Below the pieces are notes generated by a model, which did not search any database, was not told the origin of the DNA, and saw only the letters and a program-made list of their open reading frames with translations. The translations under genes and the position numbers were made by a program. DNA of 64,000 nt from Megamonas hypermegale (lineage in GTDB: Bacteria; Bacillota; Negativicutes; Selenomonadales; Selenomonadaceae): NCBI RefSeq assembly GCF_900187035.1, contig NZ_LT906446.1, forward strand, positions 248,001 through 312,000, read 5' to 3'. This document shows positions 35,740-43,226 of this stretch, piece after piece. Each line of letters opens with the position of its first letter. Position 1 is the stretch's first letter.

Positions 35740-36849
35740 ATGGAAAAAGCTTATAAATTTAGGATATACCCCAATAAAACACAAGAAAGTTTACTTCAAA
35801 AAACTTTTGGCTGTGTACGTTTTATATATAATCACTTTTTAGATAGAAGAATTAAAGCATATGAACAAAATAAGAAAAATATAGGTTATAATGAATGCTC
35901 AAAAGAGCTTACTCAATTAAAAAAAGAAAAAAAGTGGCTTAAAGAACCAGATAAATCCTCTTTACAAAATGCTTTAAAGAATTTAGATACAGCTTATAAA
36001 AACTTTTTTAATAGACAAAAAGTAGGCTTTCCAAAATTCAAATCTAAAAAGAATCGGTATAAATCGTACAAAACAAATATGACAAATAACAACATTGTAT
36101 TTTTAGGAAATAAAATAAAATTACCTAAAATAGGTAAGATAAAAACAAGAGATAAATATTGCCAAATAGAAGGTAGGATTTTAAGTGCGACAGTATCACA
36201 GACTCCTAGTGGAAAATATTACGTTGCACTATGTTGTACAGAACTGCCTCAACCTGAATTCATCAAAACGAATAAATATGTCGGCTTAGATTTAGGAATA
36301 AAAGATTTTGTCATAACCTCAGATGCAGTAAAATATAGTAATCCTAAATACTTGCAGAAATCATTGACTAGATTAGCTAAACTCCAAAGAGAGCTTTCTC
36401 GAAAAACAAAAGGAAGTTCAAATTGGGAAAAGGCTAGAGTAAAAGTAGCTAAATTGCATGATAGAATTGCCAATCAAAGACGCAATTTACTACATCAAGT
36501 GACATGTCAACTTATCAGAAATTACGATGTAATCTGTCTTGAAGATTTGCAAGTTGAAAACATGATGAAAAATCATAAATTAGCAAGAAATATAGCTGAT
36601 GTCAGCTGGGCAGAGTTTATGAGACAACTAACATATAAAGCCAAATGGTTTGGCAGGGTTATTGTCAAAATAGATAAATTTTATCCTTCAAGCCAATTAT
36701 GTCATGTTTGTGGGTATAAAAATACTGAAGTAAAAGACTTAAATGTTAGAAATTGGAACTGTCCTAAATGTAAAACACATCACGATAGAGATGTAAATGC
36801 AGCTATAAATATTAGAGATGAAGGGTTAAGAATATTAAACATAGCTTAA
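35740..36849 (+). CDS. tnpB: TnpB RNA-guided nuclease, IStron copy 2
   Basis: A 369-aa protein differing from copy 1 at a handful of residues (for example V/A near residue 93, CHVCGYKN for [18 protein letters not shown] for [10 protein letters not shown]). All RuvC acidic residues ([24 protein letters not shown]) and the four zinc Cys are kept. Upstream, copy 2 has 5 extra nt that keep open a short frame reading [19 protein letters not shown], possibly the remnant of another ORF; copy 1 has lost this frame. Confidence 0.94.
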   Translation: MEKAYKFRIYPNKTQESLLQKTFGCVRFIYNHFLDRRIKAYEQNKKNIGYNECSKELTQLKKEKKWLKEPDKSSLQNALKNLDTAYKNFFNRQKVGFPKFKSKKNRYKSYKTNMTNNNIVFLGNKIKLPKIGKIKTRDKYCQIEGRILSATVSQTPSGKYYVALCCTELPQPEFIKTNKYVGLDLGIKDFVITSDAVKYSNPKYLQKSLTRLAKLQRELSRKTKGSSNWEKARVKVAKLHDRIANQRRNLLHQVTCQLIRNYDVICLEDLQVENMMKNHKLARNIADVSWAEFMRQLTYKAKWFGRVIVKIDKFYPSSQLCHVCGYKNTEVKDLNVRNWNCPKCKTHHDRDVNAAINIRDEGLRILNIA

Positions 36850-36960
36850 TCTTGAATAACATATACAAGAACCGTAGGAACTATGGGGATAGCTCGGAGA
36901 TACTGTATTCGTTAGAATACTTGACCGAGAACCCTGCGACTTTAGTCGTGGGAGGTTCAG
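36850..36960 (+). ncRNA. Right end / probable omega-RNA scaffold (IStron 2)
   Basis: Same two hairpins as in copy 1. In the final stem one C is T here, still able to pair with G, so the fold is preserved. The predicted guide is the pyrF exon 2 sequence from 36961. Confidence 0.72.
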
Positions 36961-37098
36961 GACCAAAGCAGAATTGCAACTCCAGCTAAAGCTTTAGCTG
37001 ATGGTGCTACTCATCTTGTTGTAGGCAGACCGATAAGAGCAGCTCAAAATCCAGTAGAAGCTGCTGAAAATATATTAAAAGAAATGGAGAATGCTTAA
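36961..37098 (+). CDS. pyrF: Orotidine-5'-phosphate decarboxylase, exon 2
   Basis: The last 45 codons plus stop: DQSRIATPAKALADGATHLVVGRPIRAAQNPVEAAENILKEMENA. It contains the phosphate-binding loop (VVGRPI) that every active OMP decarboxylase needs, so exon 1 alone should be inactive. There is no usable start codon or SD of its own, so it depends on splicing for expression. pyrE starts 3 nt after its stop. Confidence 0.94.
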   Translation, partial: DQSRIATPAKALADGATHLVVGRPIRAAQNPVEAAENILKEMENA

Positions 37099-37100
37099 TT

Positions 37101-37676
37101 ATGACTGAACAAGAAGTAAAAGATTTATTGATTAAAACAAATGCAATCATGGAAGGCCATTTCCTTTTGACTTCTGGACTTCACAGCCCAATGTATGTAG
37201 AAAAATTCAACGTATTACAGCAACCAAAATACACAGAACAACTCTGTAAAGCACTCGCTGAATATTTCGCTGACAAAAATATCGATACAGTAGTAGGCCC
37301 AATGACTGGCGGTATTTTACTTGCACATGAAGTTGGTAAAGCACTTGGAACAAGAGCTATTTTCACAGAACGCGTTGATGGAAAAATGACATTCCGCCGT
37401 GGCTTTAGCTTAAAACCAGGTGAAAGAGTTGCTATCGTTGAAGATATCGTTACTACTGGTGGTTCTGTACGCGAAGTTATCGATGTAGTAAAAGCAGAAG
37501 GCGCAATTCCTGTAGGTGTAGGTTTACTTGTAGACCGTAGTGGCGGTAAAGCTACATTTGAAGATGTACCAGCTCATGCACTTTTACATCTTGATGTTAC
37601 AACTTATAAACCAGAAGAATGCCCACTTTGCCATGATGGTGTTCCAATGACAAAACGTGGCCGTACTGGTAAATAA
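37101..37676 (+). CDS. pyrE: Orotate phosphoribosyltransferase
   Basis: A 191-aa enzyme making OMP from orotate and PRPP, the substrate of PyrF. HFLLTSGLHSPMYVEKF, VGPMTGGILLAHEVGKAL, FRRGFSLKPGERVAIVEDIVTTGGSVREV (PRPP-binding) are all typical. A C-terminal CPLCHDGVPMTKRG adds a CxxC found in this subgroup. It directly follows pyrF exon 2; its SD (GGAG) lies inside that exon, so pyrE translation may also feel the IStron. Confidence 0.95.
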   Translation: MTEQEVKDLLIKTNAIMEGHFLLTSGLHSPMYVEKFNVLQQPKYTEQLCKALAEYFADKNIDTVVGPMTGGILLAHEVGKALGTRAIFTERVDGKMTFRRGFSLKPGERVAIVEDIVTTGGSVREVIDVVKAEGAIPVGVGLLVDRSGGKATFEDVPAHALLHLDVTTYKPEECPLCHDGVPMTKRGRTGK

Positions 37677-37681
37677 TCATA

Positions 37682-38356
37682 ATGAAAAAAGAACAATTAG
37701 AAAAAGTCCAAGCTGAAGTATCAGCTTGGACTTATTTAAATAAATTATCGCCAGTAGAAAAAAACTTTAAATTAAAGATGTTAATGCAAGAAATTGGCGA
37801 TACTTTTCAGATATACAGCTATGAAAATGAAGAATTAAAGCGCAAAGTCATGATTTATTATCATGAAGAAACAAAAGAATATAAATTAATGGTTACAATA
37901 GGACTTACAGAATTTTGCGCTATAGAATATATTTCTGCCAACTTAGAGCAATTAGAAAAAATCTTGAATGAACGTTTTGATACTTTATTGGGGGATATAT
38001 CTTCATTTAATGAAGAACATATTAGTATTATAATTAAAGAAAAAAAGATTATGCAGTGGGATTATATTGAGCAGTTACCGCAGGAAATTTGCGGTTTTAA
38101 ATTATTTATAAATCCTAAAGAACCTGTAAAAGTAATTAATGGTTCGTATATTATAATTGATTATTGCGATTTTGCTGCTGAAAGTAATTTCATTATTTAT
38201 TACAATGTATTTCGAGATGAATTCTTCGGTGAAGCAAAAATACATCGCATACCAGAAATAACGTATGAATACGATTCATCAGAATTAAAAGATTTAAAAA
38301 TAAAATTAGAAAATAAATTAGAAAATACCTTAAAACAACTTCGAGAAAGAATATAA
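37682..38356 (+). CDS. Hypothetical protein, unknown
   Basis: A 224-aa soluble, charged protein that I do not recognise. It has no signal peptide or membrane segment. The N-terminal half has a helix (residues 1-50) and a beta stretch (KRKVMIYYHEETKEYKLMVTIGLTEFCAIEYI); the last 30 residues (SSELKDLKIKLENKLENTLKQLRERI) look like a coiled coil. It starts 5 nt after the pyrE stop and ends 21 nt before the permease gene, so it may be cotranscribed with both. There is no evidence for a pyrimidine role beyond position. Confidence 0.7.
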   Translation: MKKEQLEKVQAEVSAWTYLNKLSPVEKNFKLKMLMQEIGDTFQIYSYENEELKRKVMIYYHEETKEYKLMVTIGLTEFCAIEYISANLEQLEKILNERFDTLLGDISSFNEEHISIIIKEKKIMQWDYIEQLPQEICGFKLFINPKEPVKVINGSYIIIDYCDFAAESNFIIYYNVFRDEFFGEAKIHRIPEITYEYDSSELKDLKIKLENKLENTLKQLRERI

Positions 38357-38377
38357 TTTAATAAAGGGGGAGAACCC

Positions 38378-39643
38378 GTGGATCCTGCAGTAATAACTTT
38401 ATGTGTCCTAGCTGTAGCAGCTTTTTGTTTTGCAACAGAAATAATTCCATTAGCAGTCACGGCTATAGGAGCCTCTATTGCTTTAGGGCTTTTAGGTGTA
38501 CTTACACCGTCCCAAGTATTTTTGGGTTTATCTAATTCCACAGTAGTTTTATTTGCTGGTATGTTTGTAATCGGTGCAGCTATGTTCCAAACAGGGCTAG
38601 CACAGCAAATCGGTATCAGAGTAGTAAAAAGTGCTGGTCGTGATGAAAAAAAATTAATGGCAGCTTTGATGATTATAACAGTAGTGTTATCATCAATTTC
38701 TTCAAACACAGCGACAGTTGCTTGTTTGATGCCAGTGGTAATCCAAATTTGTGCAGCAGCGAAAATACCTGTTTCACGCCAATTGATGGCACTGGCGATA
38801 GCCGCTAATGTTGGGGGTACTATCACGATGATTGGTACACCACCTAATATTTTAATGAGTGCTACACTTCATGCCACTGGTCTTAGACCGTTTGGATTTT
38901 TTGAATTTGCATTTATCGGTATTCCATTATCCATTGCAGGTATAATTTATATGCTCACTATTGGTAAGAATTTATGTCCTAGTGGTAAGGTTGATGTACT
39001 AACTGAAGAAGAAACGACAGATATACCAAAAGATTATAAAAAAATGATAATCTGTGCAATAATCTTAATCGTAGTTGTCATTTGCATGGCACTGGAAAGT
39101 ACAATCGGCATACCTATGCAGACTGTGGCAGTAATGGGTGCACTGGCATGCGTATTGACTGGTTGCCTCACAGAAAAACAGGCATATCAAGGCATTGACT
39201 GGGTAACAATTTTCTTGTTTGCTGGTATGCTTCCGCTCGCAGAAGCAATGGATAGATCAGGTGCAGGAAAACTCATAGCAGATTTTGTGGTTAACCTTAT
39301 GGGCGATAATCCATCACCGATGATTATTGTAATAGCTATGTTTATATTATCTTGTGGACTCACGCAATTTATGTCTAATACTGCAGCGGCTGCATTACTA
39401 GCGCCTATAGGTATATCCATCGCACATTCAATTGGTGCTTCGCCATACCCTGTACTTATGGCAATCGGCATTGCAGCATCTTGTGCATTTACAACACCAG
39501 TTGCTACACCGCCTAATACCTTAATACTCGTACCAGGTAGATTTAAATTTATGGATTACGTAAAAGTCGGCGTACCGCTCGTGTTCGTTTCACTTATTGT
39601 CTGCTGTATCGTAATTCCGTTTTTCTGGCCGTTTTATCCGTGA
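38378..39643 (+). CDS. SLC13/DASS-family anion permease
   Basis: A 421-aa inner-membrane transporter with about 11-12 helices. The two SNT signatures that bind sodium and carboxylate in the DASS family are present: SSISSNTATVACLMPV (about residue 106-121) and QFMSNTAAAALLAPI (about 331-345), each followed by a helix with GTPPN or TPPNT-type turns. It likely carries a di- or tricarboxylate or sulfate with Na+. GTG 38378 follows AAAGGGGGAG. Given the sodium pump genes downstream, a sodium-driven dicarboxylate import role is plausible, but this is inference. Confidence 0.88.
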   Translation: MDPAVITLCVLAVAAFCFATEIIPLAVTAIGASIALGLLGVLTPSQVFLGLSNSTVVLFAGMFVIGAAMFQTGLAQQIGIRVVKSAGRDEKKLMAALMIITVVLSSISSNTATVACLMPVVIQICAAAKIPVSRQLMALAIAANVGGTITMIGTPPNILMSATLHATGLRPFGFFEFAFIGIPLSIAGIIYMLTIGKNLCPSGKVDVLTEEETTDIPKDYKKMIICAIILIVVVICMALESTIGIPMQTVAVMGALACVLTGCLTEKQAYQGIDWVTIFLFAGMLPLAEAMDRSGAGKLIADFVVNLMGDNPSPMIIVIAMFILSCGLTQFMSNTAAAALLAPIGISIAHSIGASPYPVLMAIGIAASCAFTTPVATPPNTLILVPGRFKFMDYVKVGVPLVFVSLIVCCIVIPFFWPFYP

Positions 39644-39990
39644 TAATAATATGTTGAGATATTATCTGCTGTGTTGGTAAAGCATTGAGATTATAGCTAG
39701 CAGTATAATACTTTATATTCGTTGATGTTTTGTCACTTAATCTCACTAAATATAAAGTGTTATACTGCTTTAGAAAATCAATTAGCACAATAGATAATCT
39801 TGAAAGAAAACTCACTGCATTTTCGTGGTGAGTTTTTGTTTTTTATAACCGAATTGCATAGTTTAAATAAAATGTGGTAATAATATTTCAGTAATTTAAA
39901 ATTTTTTTGAAAATTTTTTAGCGATTGGCAGGATTTATATTTTTTTTCAAGAAGTTATAATGTATCAAATTTCAGAAGGGTGGCATAGAT
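39644..39990 (+). other. Intergenic region with a long inverted repeat and a terminator
   Basis: No gene seen. It holds a 21-bp inverted repeat (39699-39719 / 39749-39769, one G-U) around a 29-nt loop, then a terminator-like hairpin AAAACTCAC/GTGAGTTTT (39807-39836) with a T-rich tail. The rest is AT-rich leader of the OadG-like gene. Confidence 0.7.
39807..39847 (+). terminator. Intrinsic terminator before the OadG-OadB genes
   Basis: AAAACTCAC (39807-39815) and GTGAGTTTT (39828-39836) pair over a 12-nt loop; the tail TTGTTTTTTAT completes a normal terminator. Confidence 0.75.
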
Positions 39991-40284
39991 ATGGATGCAC
40001 CAAATCCTATTTTAATTACAGTAATAAATATGGTAATTGTTTTTGCGGTTTTGTATGTGTTGGGCTTACTTATAAAATTCATACATTATATCGACCCGAC
40101 CAAGAGCAAGAGCAAAAAACCGGTGAAAGTGGGCAAAGTAATAACGAAAAAGCCGAAACCGGTAAAACCGGTGCAATCAGCGGCGGATGTTATAGCGGAA
40201 AAAACACTGATAGCAGTTATAACTACATCTTTAATGGCTTACGGCTGCCGTGATTTTGAAATCAAATCTATAAAGAAATTATAA
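39991..40284 (+). CDS. OadG/MmdD-like small subunit of a sodium-pumping decarboxylase
   Basis: A 97-aa protein with one N-terminal membrane helix (ILITVINMVIVFAVLYVLGLLIKFIHYI), a Lys/Pro-rich linker (SKSKKPVKVGKVITKKPKPVKPVQ), and a C-terminal tail AVITTSLMAYGCRDFEIKSIKKL that resembles the AYGY-IRSI end of OadG and of Veillonella MmdD. These subunits assemble the membrane decarboxylase. AGAAGGGTGG precedes the ATG by 9 nt. The gene is followed by oadB after 32 nt. Confidence 0.8.
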   Translation: MDAPNPILITVINMVIVFAVLYVLGLLIKFIHYIDPTKSKSKKPVKVGKVITKKPKPVKPVQSAADVIAEKTLIAVITTSLMAYGCRDFEIKSIKKL

Positions 40285-40316
40285 GTAAAATACATAAATG
40301 ATTGGAGGCATTGTTT

Positions 40317-41435
40317 ATGGAGGCTTTTTTAGTTGCATTACAGTCCGTTTGGTTCGATAGTGGATATAGCGTACTGAACATTGGCAATATAATAATGATT
40401 TTAGTAGGAATTATTTTATTGTATTTAGCAATAGGTAGAGGATATGAACCTTTGTTATTATCCCCGATAGCATTTGGTTGCGTACTTGCAAACTTTCCAA
40501 ACACTGGTTTTGATGAAGGTTTGATGTGGGCAATCGGTGAAGGTATCAAGATGGAAATTTTCCCACCACTTATTTTCCTCGGTGTTGGCGCTATGACAGA
40601 CTTTGGTCCATTGATTGCTAATCCGAAGACCTTAATGTTAGGTGCAGCAGCTCAATTTGGTGTATTTATCGCACTTGGCGGTGCAATGCTCTTAGGTTTT
40701 AATGTCAATGAAGCAGCATCTATCGGTATCATCGGCGGTGCTGATGGCCCTACAGCTATTTATCTTACAACGAAATTAGCACCAGACCTTCTCGGTGCGA
40801 TTGCAGTAGCGGCATATTCATATATGTCACTCGTTCCGCTCATTCAACCACCTATTATGCGTTTTTTGACTACGAAAAAGGAACGCGCTATCAAAATGGG
40901 CCAGCTTAGAACAGTTACAAAATTTGAACGCATTGTATTCCCTATCATGTGTACAATCGTTATTAGTTTACTTTTACCACCAATTGCTTCCCTTATTGGC
41001 ATGCTTATGCTCGGTAACTTATTCCGTGAATCAGGCGTTACAGACCGCCTTTCCGATACAGCACAGAATGCACTTTGTAATATCGTAACGATTTTCTTAG
41101 CACTCGGTACTGGCCTTACAATGTCAGCTGATAGTTTCTTACGTTTACAGACTATTGAAATTATCTTCTTAGGCTTAGTTGCATTTGCTGGCGGTACAGC
41201 AGCAGGTGTATTATTTGGTAAACTCATGTGTAAACTCAGTGGTGGCAAAATTAATCCACTTATCGGTTCAGCTGGTGTATCTGCCGTTCCAATGGCAGCG
41301 CGTGTATCTCAGATTGAAGGTCAAAAAGCAAATCCTAGCAACTATTTATTAATGCACGCTATGGGACCAAATGTTGCTGGTGTAATTGGTACAGCCGTTG
41401 CAGCTGGTACAATGCTTGCTATGTTTGGTGGCTGA
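40317..41435 (+). CDS. oadB: Sodium-translocating decarboxylase beta subunit
   Basis: A 372-aa inner-membrane subunit that couples biotin-dependent decarboxylation of oxaloacetate, methylmalonyl-CoA or glutaconyl-CoA to Na+ export. The sodium-site motif [15 protein letters not shown] (about residues 140-154) with its conserved Asp, [17 protein letters not shown] and the C-terminal [19 protein letters not shown] are all family hallmarks. ATG 40317 is chosen: GGAGG lies 8 nt upstream. Neither the carboxyltransferase alpha subunit nor a complete biotin carrier is adjacent, so the substrate cannot be stated. Confidence 0.94.
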   Translation: MEAFLVALQSVWFDSGYSVLNIGNIIMILVGIILLYLAIGRGYEPLLLSPIAFGCVLANFPNTGFDEGLMWAIGEGIKMEIFPPLIFLGVGAMTDFGPLIANPKTLMLGAAAQFGVFIALGGAMLLGFNVNEAASIGIIGGADGPTAIYLTTKLAPDLLGAIAVAAYSYMSLVPLIQPPIMRFLTTKKERAIKMGQLRTVTKFERIVFPIMCTIVISLLLPPIASLIGMLMLGNLFRESGVTDRLSDTAQNALCNIVTIFLALGTGLTMSADSFLRLQTIEIIFLGLVAFAGGTAAGVLFGKLMCKLSGGKINPLIGSAGVSAVPMAARVSQIEGQKANPSNYLLMHAMGPNVAGVIGTAVAAGTMLAMFGG

Positions 41436-41475
41436 TAAATAACTATAATATATTTAATAGAAGGATTTGATTTTA

Positions 41476-41643
41476 ATGCAAACAAAAAGATATAGAGTTG
41501 TCGTAAGTGGTACAGAGTTTTTTCTTGATGTAGTGCAAACTGGTGGTTCAACAGATGTACCGATGATATGCAGACAAGACCATAGAGAAATATGGAATCA
41601 CTCAAGCAAAGAACGTATGATGCATAATGCACATCAAAAATAA
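41476..41643 (+). CDS. 55-aa ORF after oadB, start resembles a biotin-carrier subunit
   Basis: ATG 41476 follows AGAAGG at a good distance and the frame of 55 codons stays open to TAA 41643. The first 20 residues (TKRYRVVVSGTEFFLDVVQTG) look like the first beta strands of OadA/MmdC biotin-carrier proteins (KYRVVVNG-x-Y-x-V-x-V), but the rest lacks any carrier domain or the AMKM biotin site. Veillonella methylmalonyl-CoA decarboxylase has a 55-aa epsilon subunit, but the sequence here does not resemble it as I remember it. It may be a real small subunit or the stump of a lost gamma subunit. Confidence 0.6.
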   Translation: MQTKRYRVVVSGTEFFLDVVQTGGSTDVPMICRQDHREIWNHSSKERMMHNAHQK

Positions 41644-41664
41644 ATAAATGTTAAAATAAAATTT

Positions 41665-41704
41665 AAAGGATGAATTTTGCTAGAAACAGAATTTATCCTT
41701 TAAT
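41665..41704 (+). terminator. Possible terminator after the oad genes
   Basis: AAAGGATGAATTTT (41665-41678) and AGAATTTATCCTTT (41688-41701) form an imperfect stem; the T run after it is short. Confidence 0.5.
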
Positions 41705-42415
41705 AAACATTATAGGTATATTAAAGTTTATTGCGATTTTATAAAAAATCAAATGAATTGCATATTAATGCTTATTTTTTTATTTATTAGTATATTTTTG
41801 ATATAATAATTAAAAAATAAGGACTATTAATCCTAATATTATTATTGACAATGCTAGTAATATCAAGGATTTTAATATTAAATAATATTTTTTTATATAA
41901 ATAAGTTTATATAATTAGTTGAATTTCTAAATTTATTGTTATAAATGAGAAAAAAATATATTATTTCTTAAAATTTTATATAGAGTTTATTTAACAAAAT
42001 AGAAAATTTTATATGAATTTCTTATGATTTTTATGAAATTTGTAATTTTTATATTTGCTACAATCCTTATTTATCAAGTGTTTTCTGGATAATAGAAAAT
42101 TTTTTCTTAGAAGTAGAAAATTTTGGGGAACATTTGCAAAAAGGGCTATTTCGTGATAAAATTAGCTCATAAAAATTAATAGGACTTAATAATTGTCTAT
42201 TTGGATTTATAGATTTATTAGTTATATGCAGTACTTACATAAATTACTTATTTAAAGCAGGAAAATAAGTTATTCAGATAGAATAGCTTTATAATAGACA
42301 ATGTTTTAGTCTAAAATTTTTACTATTTGGCAAAGACAGTCATTTTGATGATATAAAGCAGATGACCTAAATTTGTGAGCTGGATTAAAGTCAAAATAGT
42401 AAAACTTTTTATTCA

Positions 42416-42615
42416 AAAGGAGGACAAATTCACAATATAAGGTCGTCTGGAGTAAGAAAAGTGTCAATATGTCACTGTAAAACTTGTTTTTTGTTCATAG
42501 CAACAAGAACAAAGTAGAACATCTGAAAATAGTATTTGCAGATGTATTGCTGCACTTATTGTAGTGGTTTTAAATTTTTAGTGCATAGTGAGTCAATTTG
42601 ACTTGTGCAATAAAG
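42416..42615 (+). pseudogene. Decayed duplicate of the adhesin 5' end (SD, ESPR, signal peptide)
   Basis: The stretch aligns by eye with the functional adhesin start 803 bp downstream. AAAAGGAGG matches the SD region; GTCGTCTGGAGTAAG (42442-42456) matches GTCATATGGAGTAAG (43245-43259); CATAGCAAC, AACATCTGAAAATAGTATT and ATTGCTGCACTT match CATAGTAAC, GACATCTAGAAATAGCATT and ATTGCTGCACTT in the same order and almost the same spacing (127 versus 126 nt). The start codon is lost and there are in-frame stops. It is the relic of a duplicated trimeric autotransporter N-terminus. Confidence 0.8.
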
Positions 42616-43130
42616 AAAAAATAGCTACTTGATGTTGCATATAATTATAACAGTTAAGATAGTAATTAGGGTATATTTACCACTTTTTAGGGGTGGGACG
42701 GATAAAGACCAAATATTATTAAATAAGTGATGTTAAAGTATATGTAGCATTATGGTAGTTAGTGCATTGATAGTTTAATCTTTAAAATAAGATAATAATA
42801 AACTAGAAATTACAATGTACAAAGGATTAATAACAGTAGTAGTTATAAGATATTTAGCACCTTTTTAGGGGTGGGATGCTAACCATTGTTATCAGATAGG
42901 CAATACTAGAGCATTTGGTATTATAATGATTTTTATATTTTAATGCATTTCTAGTTTAACCTTTGTAGTAAAAAATAATAAATTAAAAGCTACAACTGTA
43001 ACAATTAATAATAGTTATGAGATATCTGACACTTTTTAGGGGTGGGATGCTATAAAATATTATTAAATGGGAACCAAGACCTTTGAAGGTATTTTAAATA
43101 TAACCGTAATTGTATTTACGTAAGTGCTAG
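42590..43130 (+). repeat. Three diverged direct repeats of about 170-177 bp
   Basis: The near-identical block TTTTTAGGGGTGGGA occurs around 42683-42698, 42862-42876 and 43032-43047, each time preceded by CAC and, upstream, by AAYAGTTAnGATA-like bases, and followed by ATTnTTAnnnnnG-like bases. In two copies ATGCT follows the block. The period is about 171-177 bp. G-rich blocks stand out in this AT-rich DNA, so they are likely functional (protein- or RNA-level regulation) rather than drift. Confidence 0.75.
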
Positions 43131-43226
43131 CAAGTAAAAATTACGATGAAGATAATTTTAATAATATCTTCAAATCAAATCGCAAGAAAAAACAGTGAAG
43201 GATTTTACTCAAGGGAGGGTAAACTT

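Larger units (their letters stand above)
35114..36960 (+). mobile_element. IStron copy 2: group I intron plus TnpB element inside pyrF
   Basis: An 1847-nt element placed 3' of TTGAT (35109-35113), near-identical to copy 1. P1 guide GTCAG (35166-35170), P (35225-35236), Q (from 35356), R (from 35386) and S (35473-35483) are conserved, as are the 24-nt long-range stem (35579-35602 / 36855-36878) and the terminal G (36960). Removing it gives ...GASID-DQSRIATPAKALADG..., a standard PyrF sequence. This is direct sequence evidence for the ends. No tnpA. Confidence 0.92.
41705..43226 (+). other. Long AT-rich region upstream of the adhesin
   Basis: About 1.5 kb without an intact gene. The first 700 bases are very AT-rich and show nothing I can name. 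From about 42416 a decayed copy of the adhesin start is seen, followed by three diverged direct repeats (listed separately). The adhesin's SD, AAGGGAGGG, ends 9 nt before ATG 43227. Confidence 0.7.

Noticed and set aside
35630-35842. 70-codon frame before tnpB in IStron 2 as a gene
   Set aside because: It overlaps tnpB in another frame, has no clear SD, and is destroyed by the 5-nt difference in copy 1; at most a remnant.
42683-43048. c-di-GMP riboswitch tandem, because of GTGGGAC in the leader repeats
   Set aside because: The conserved CACAGGGCAAACC side and the receptor helix are absent in all three units.
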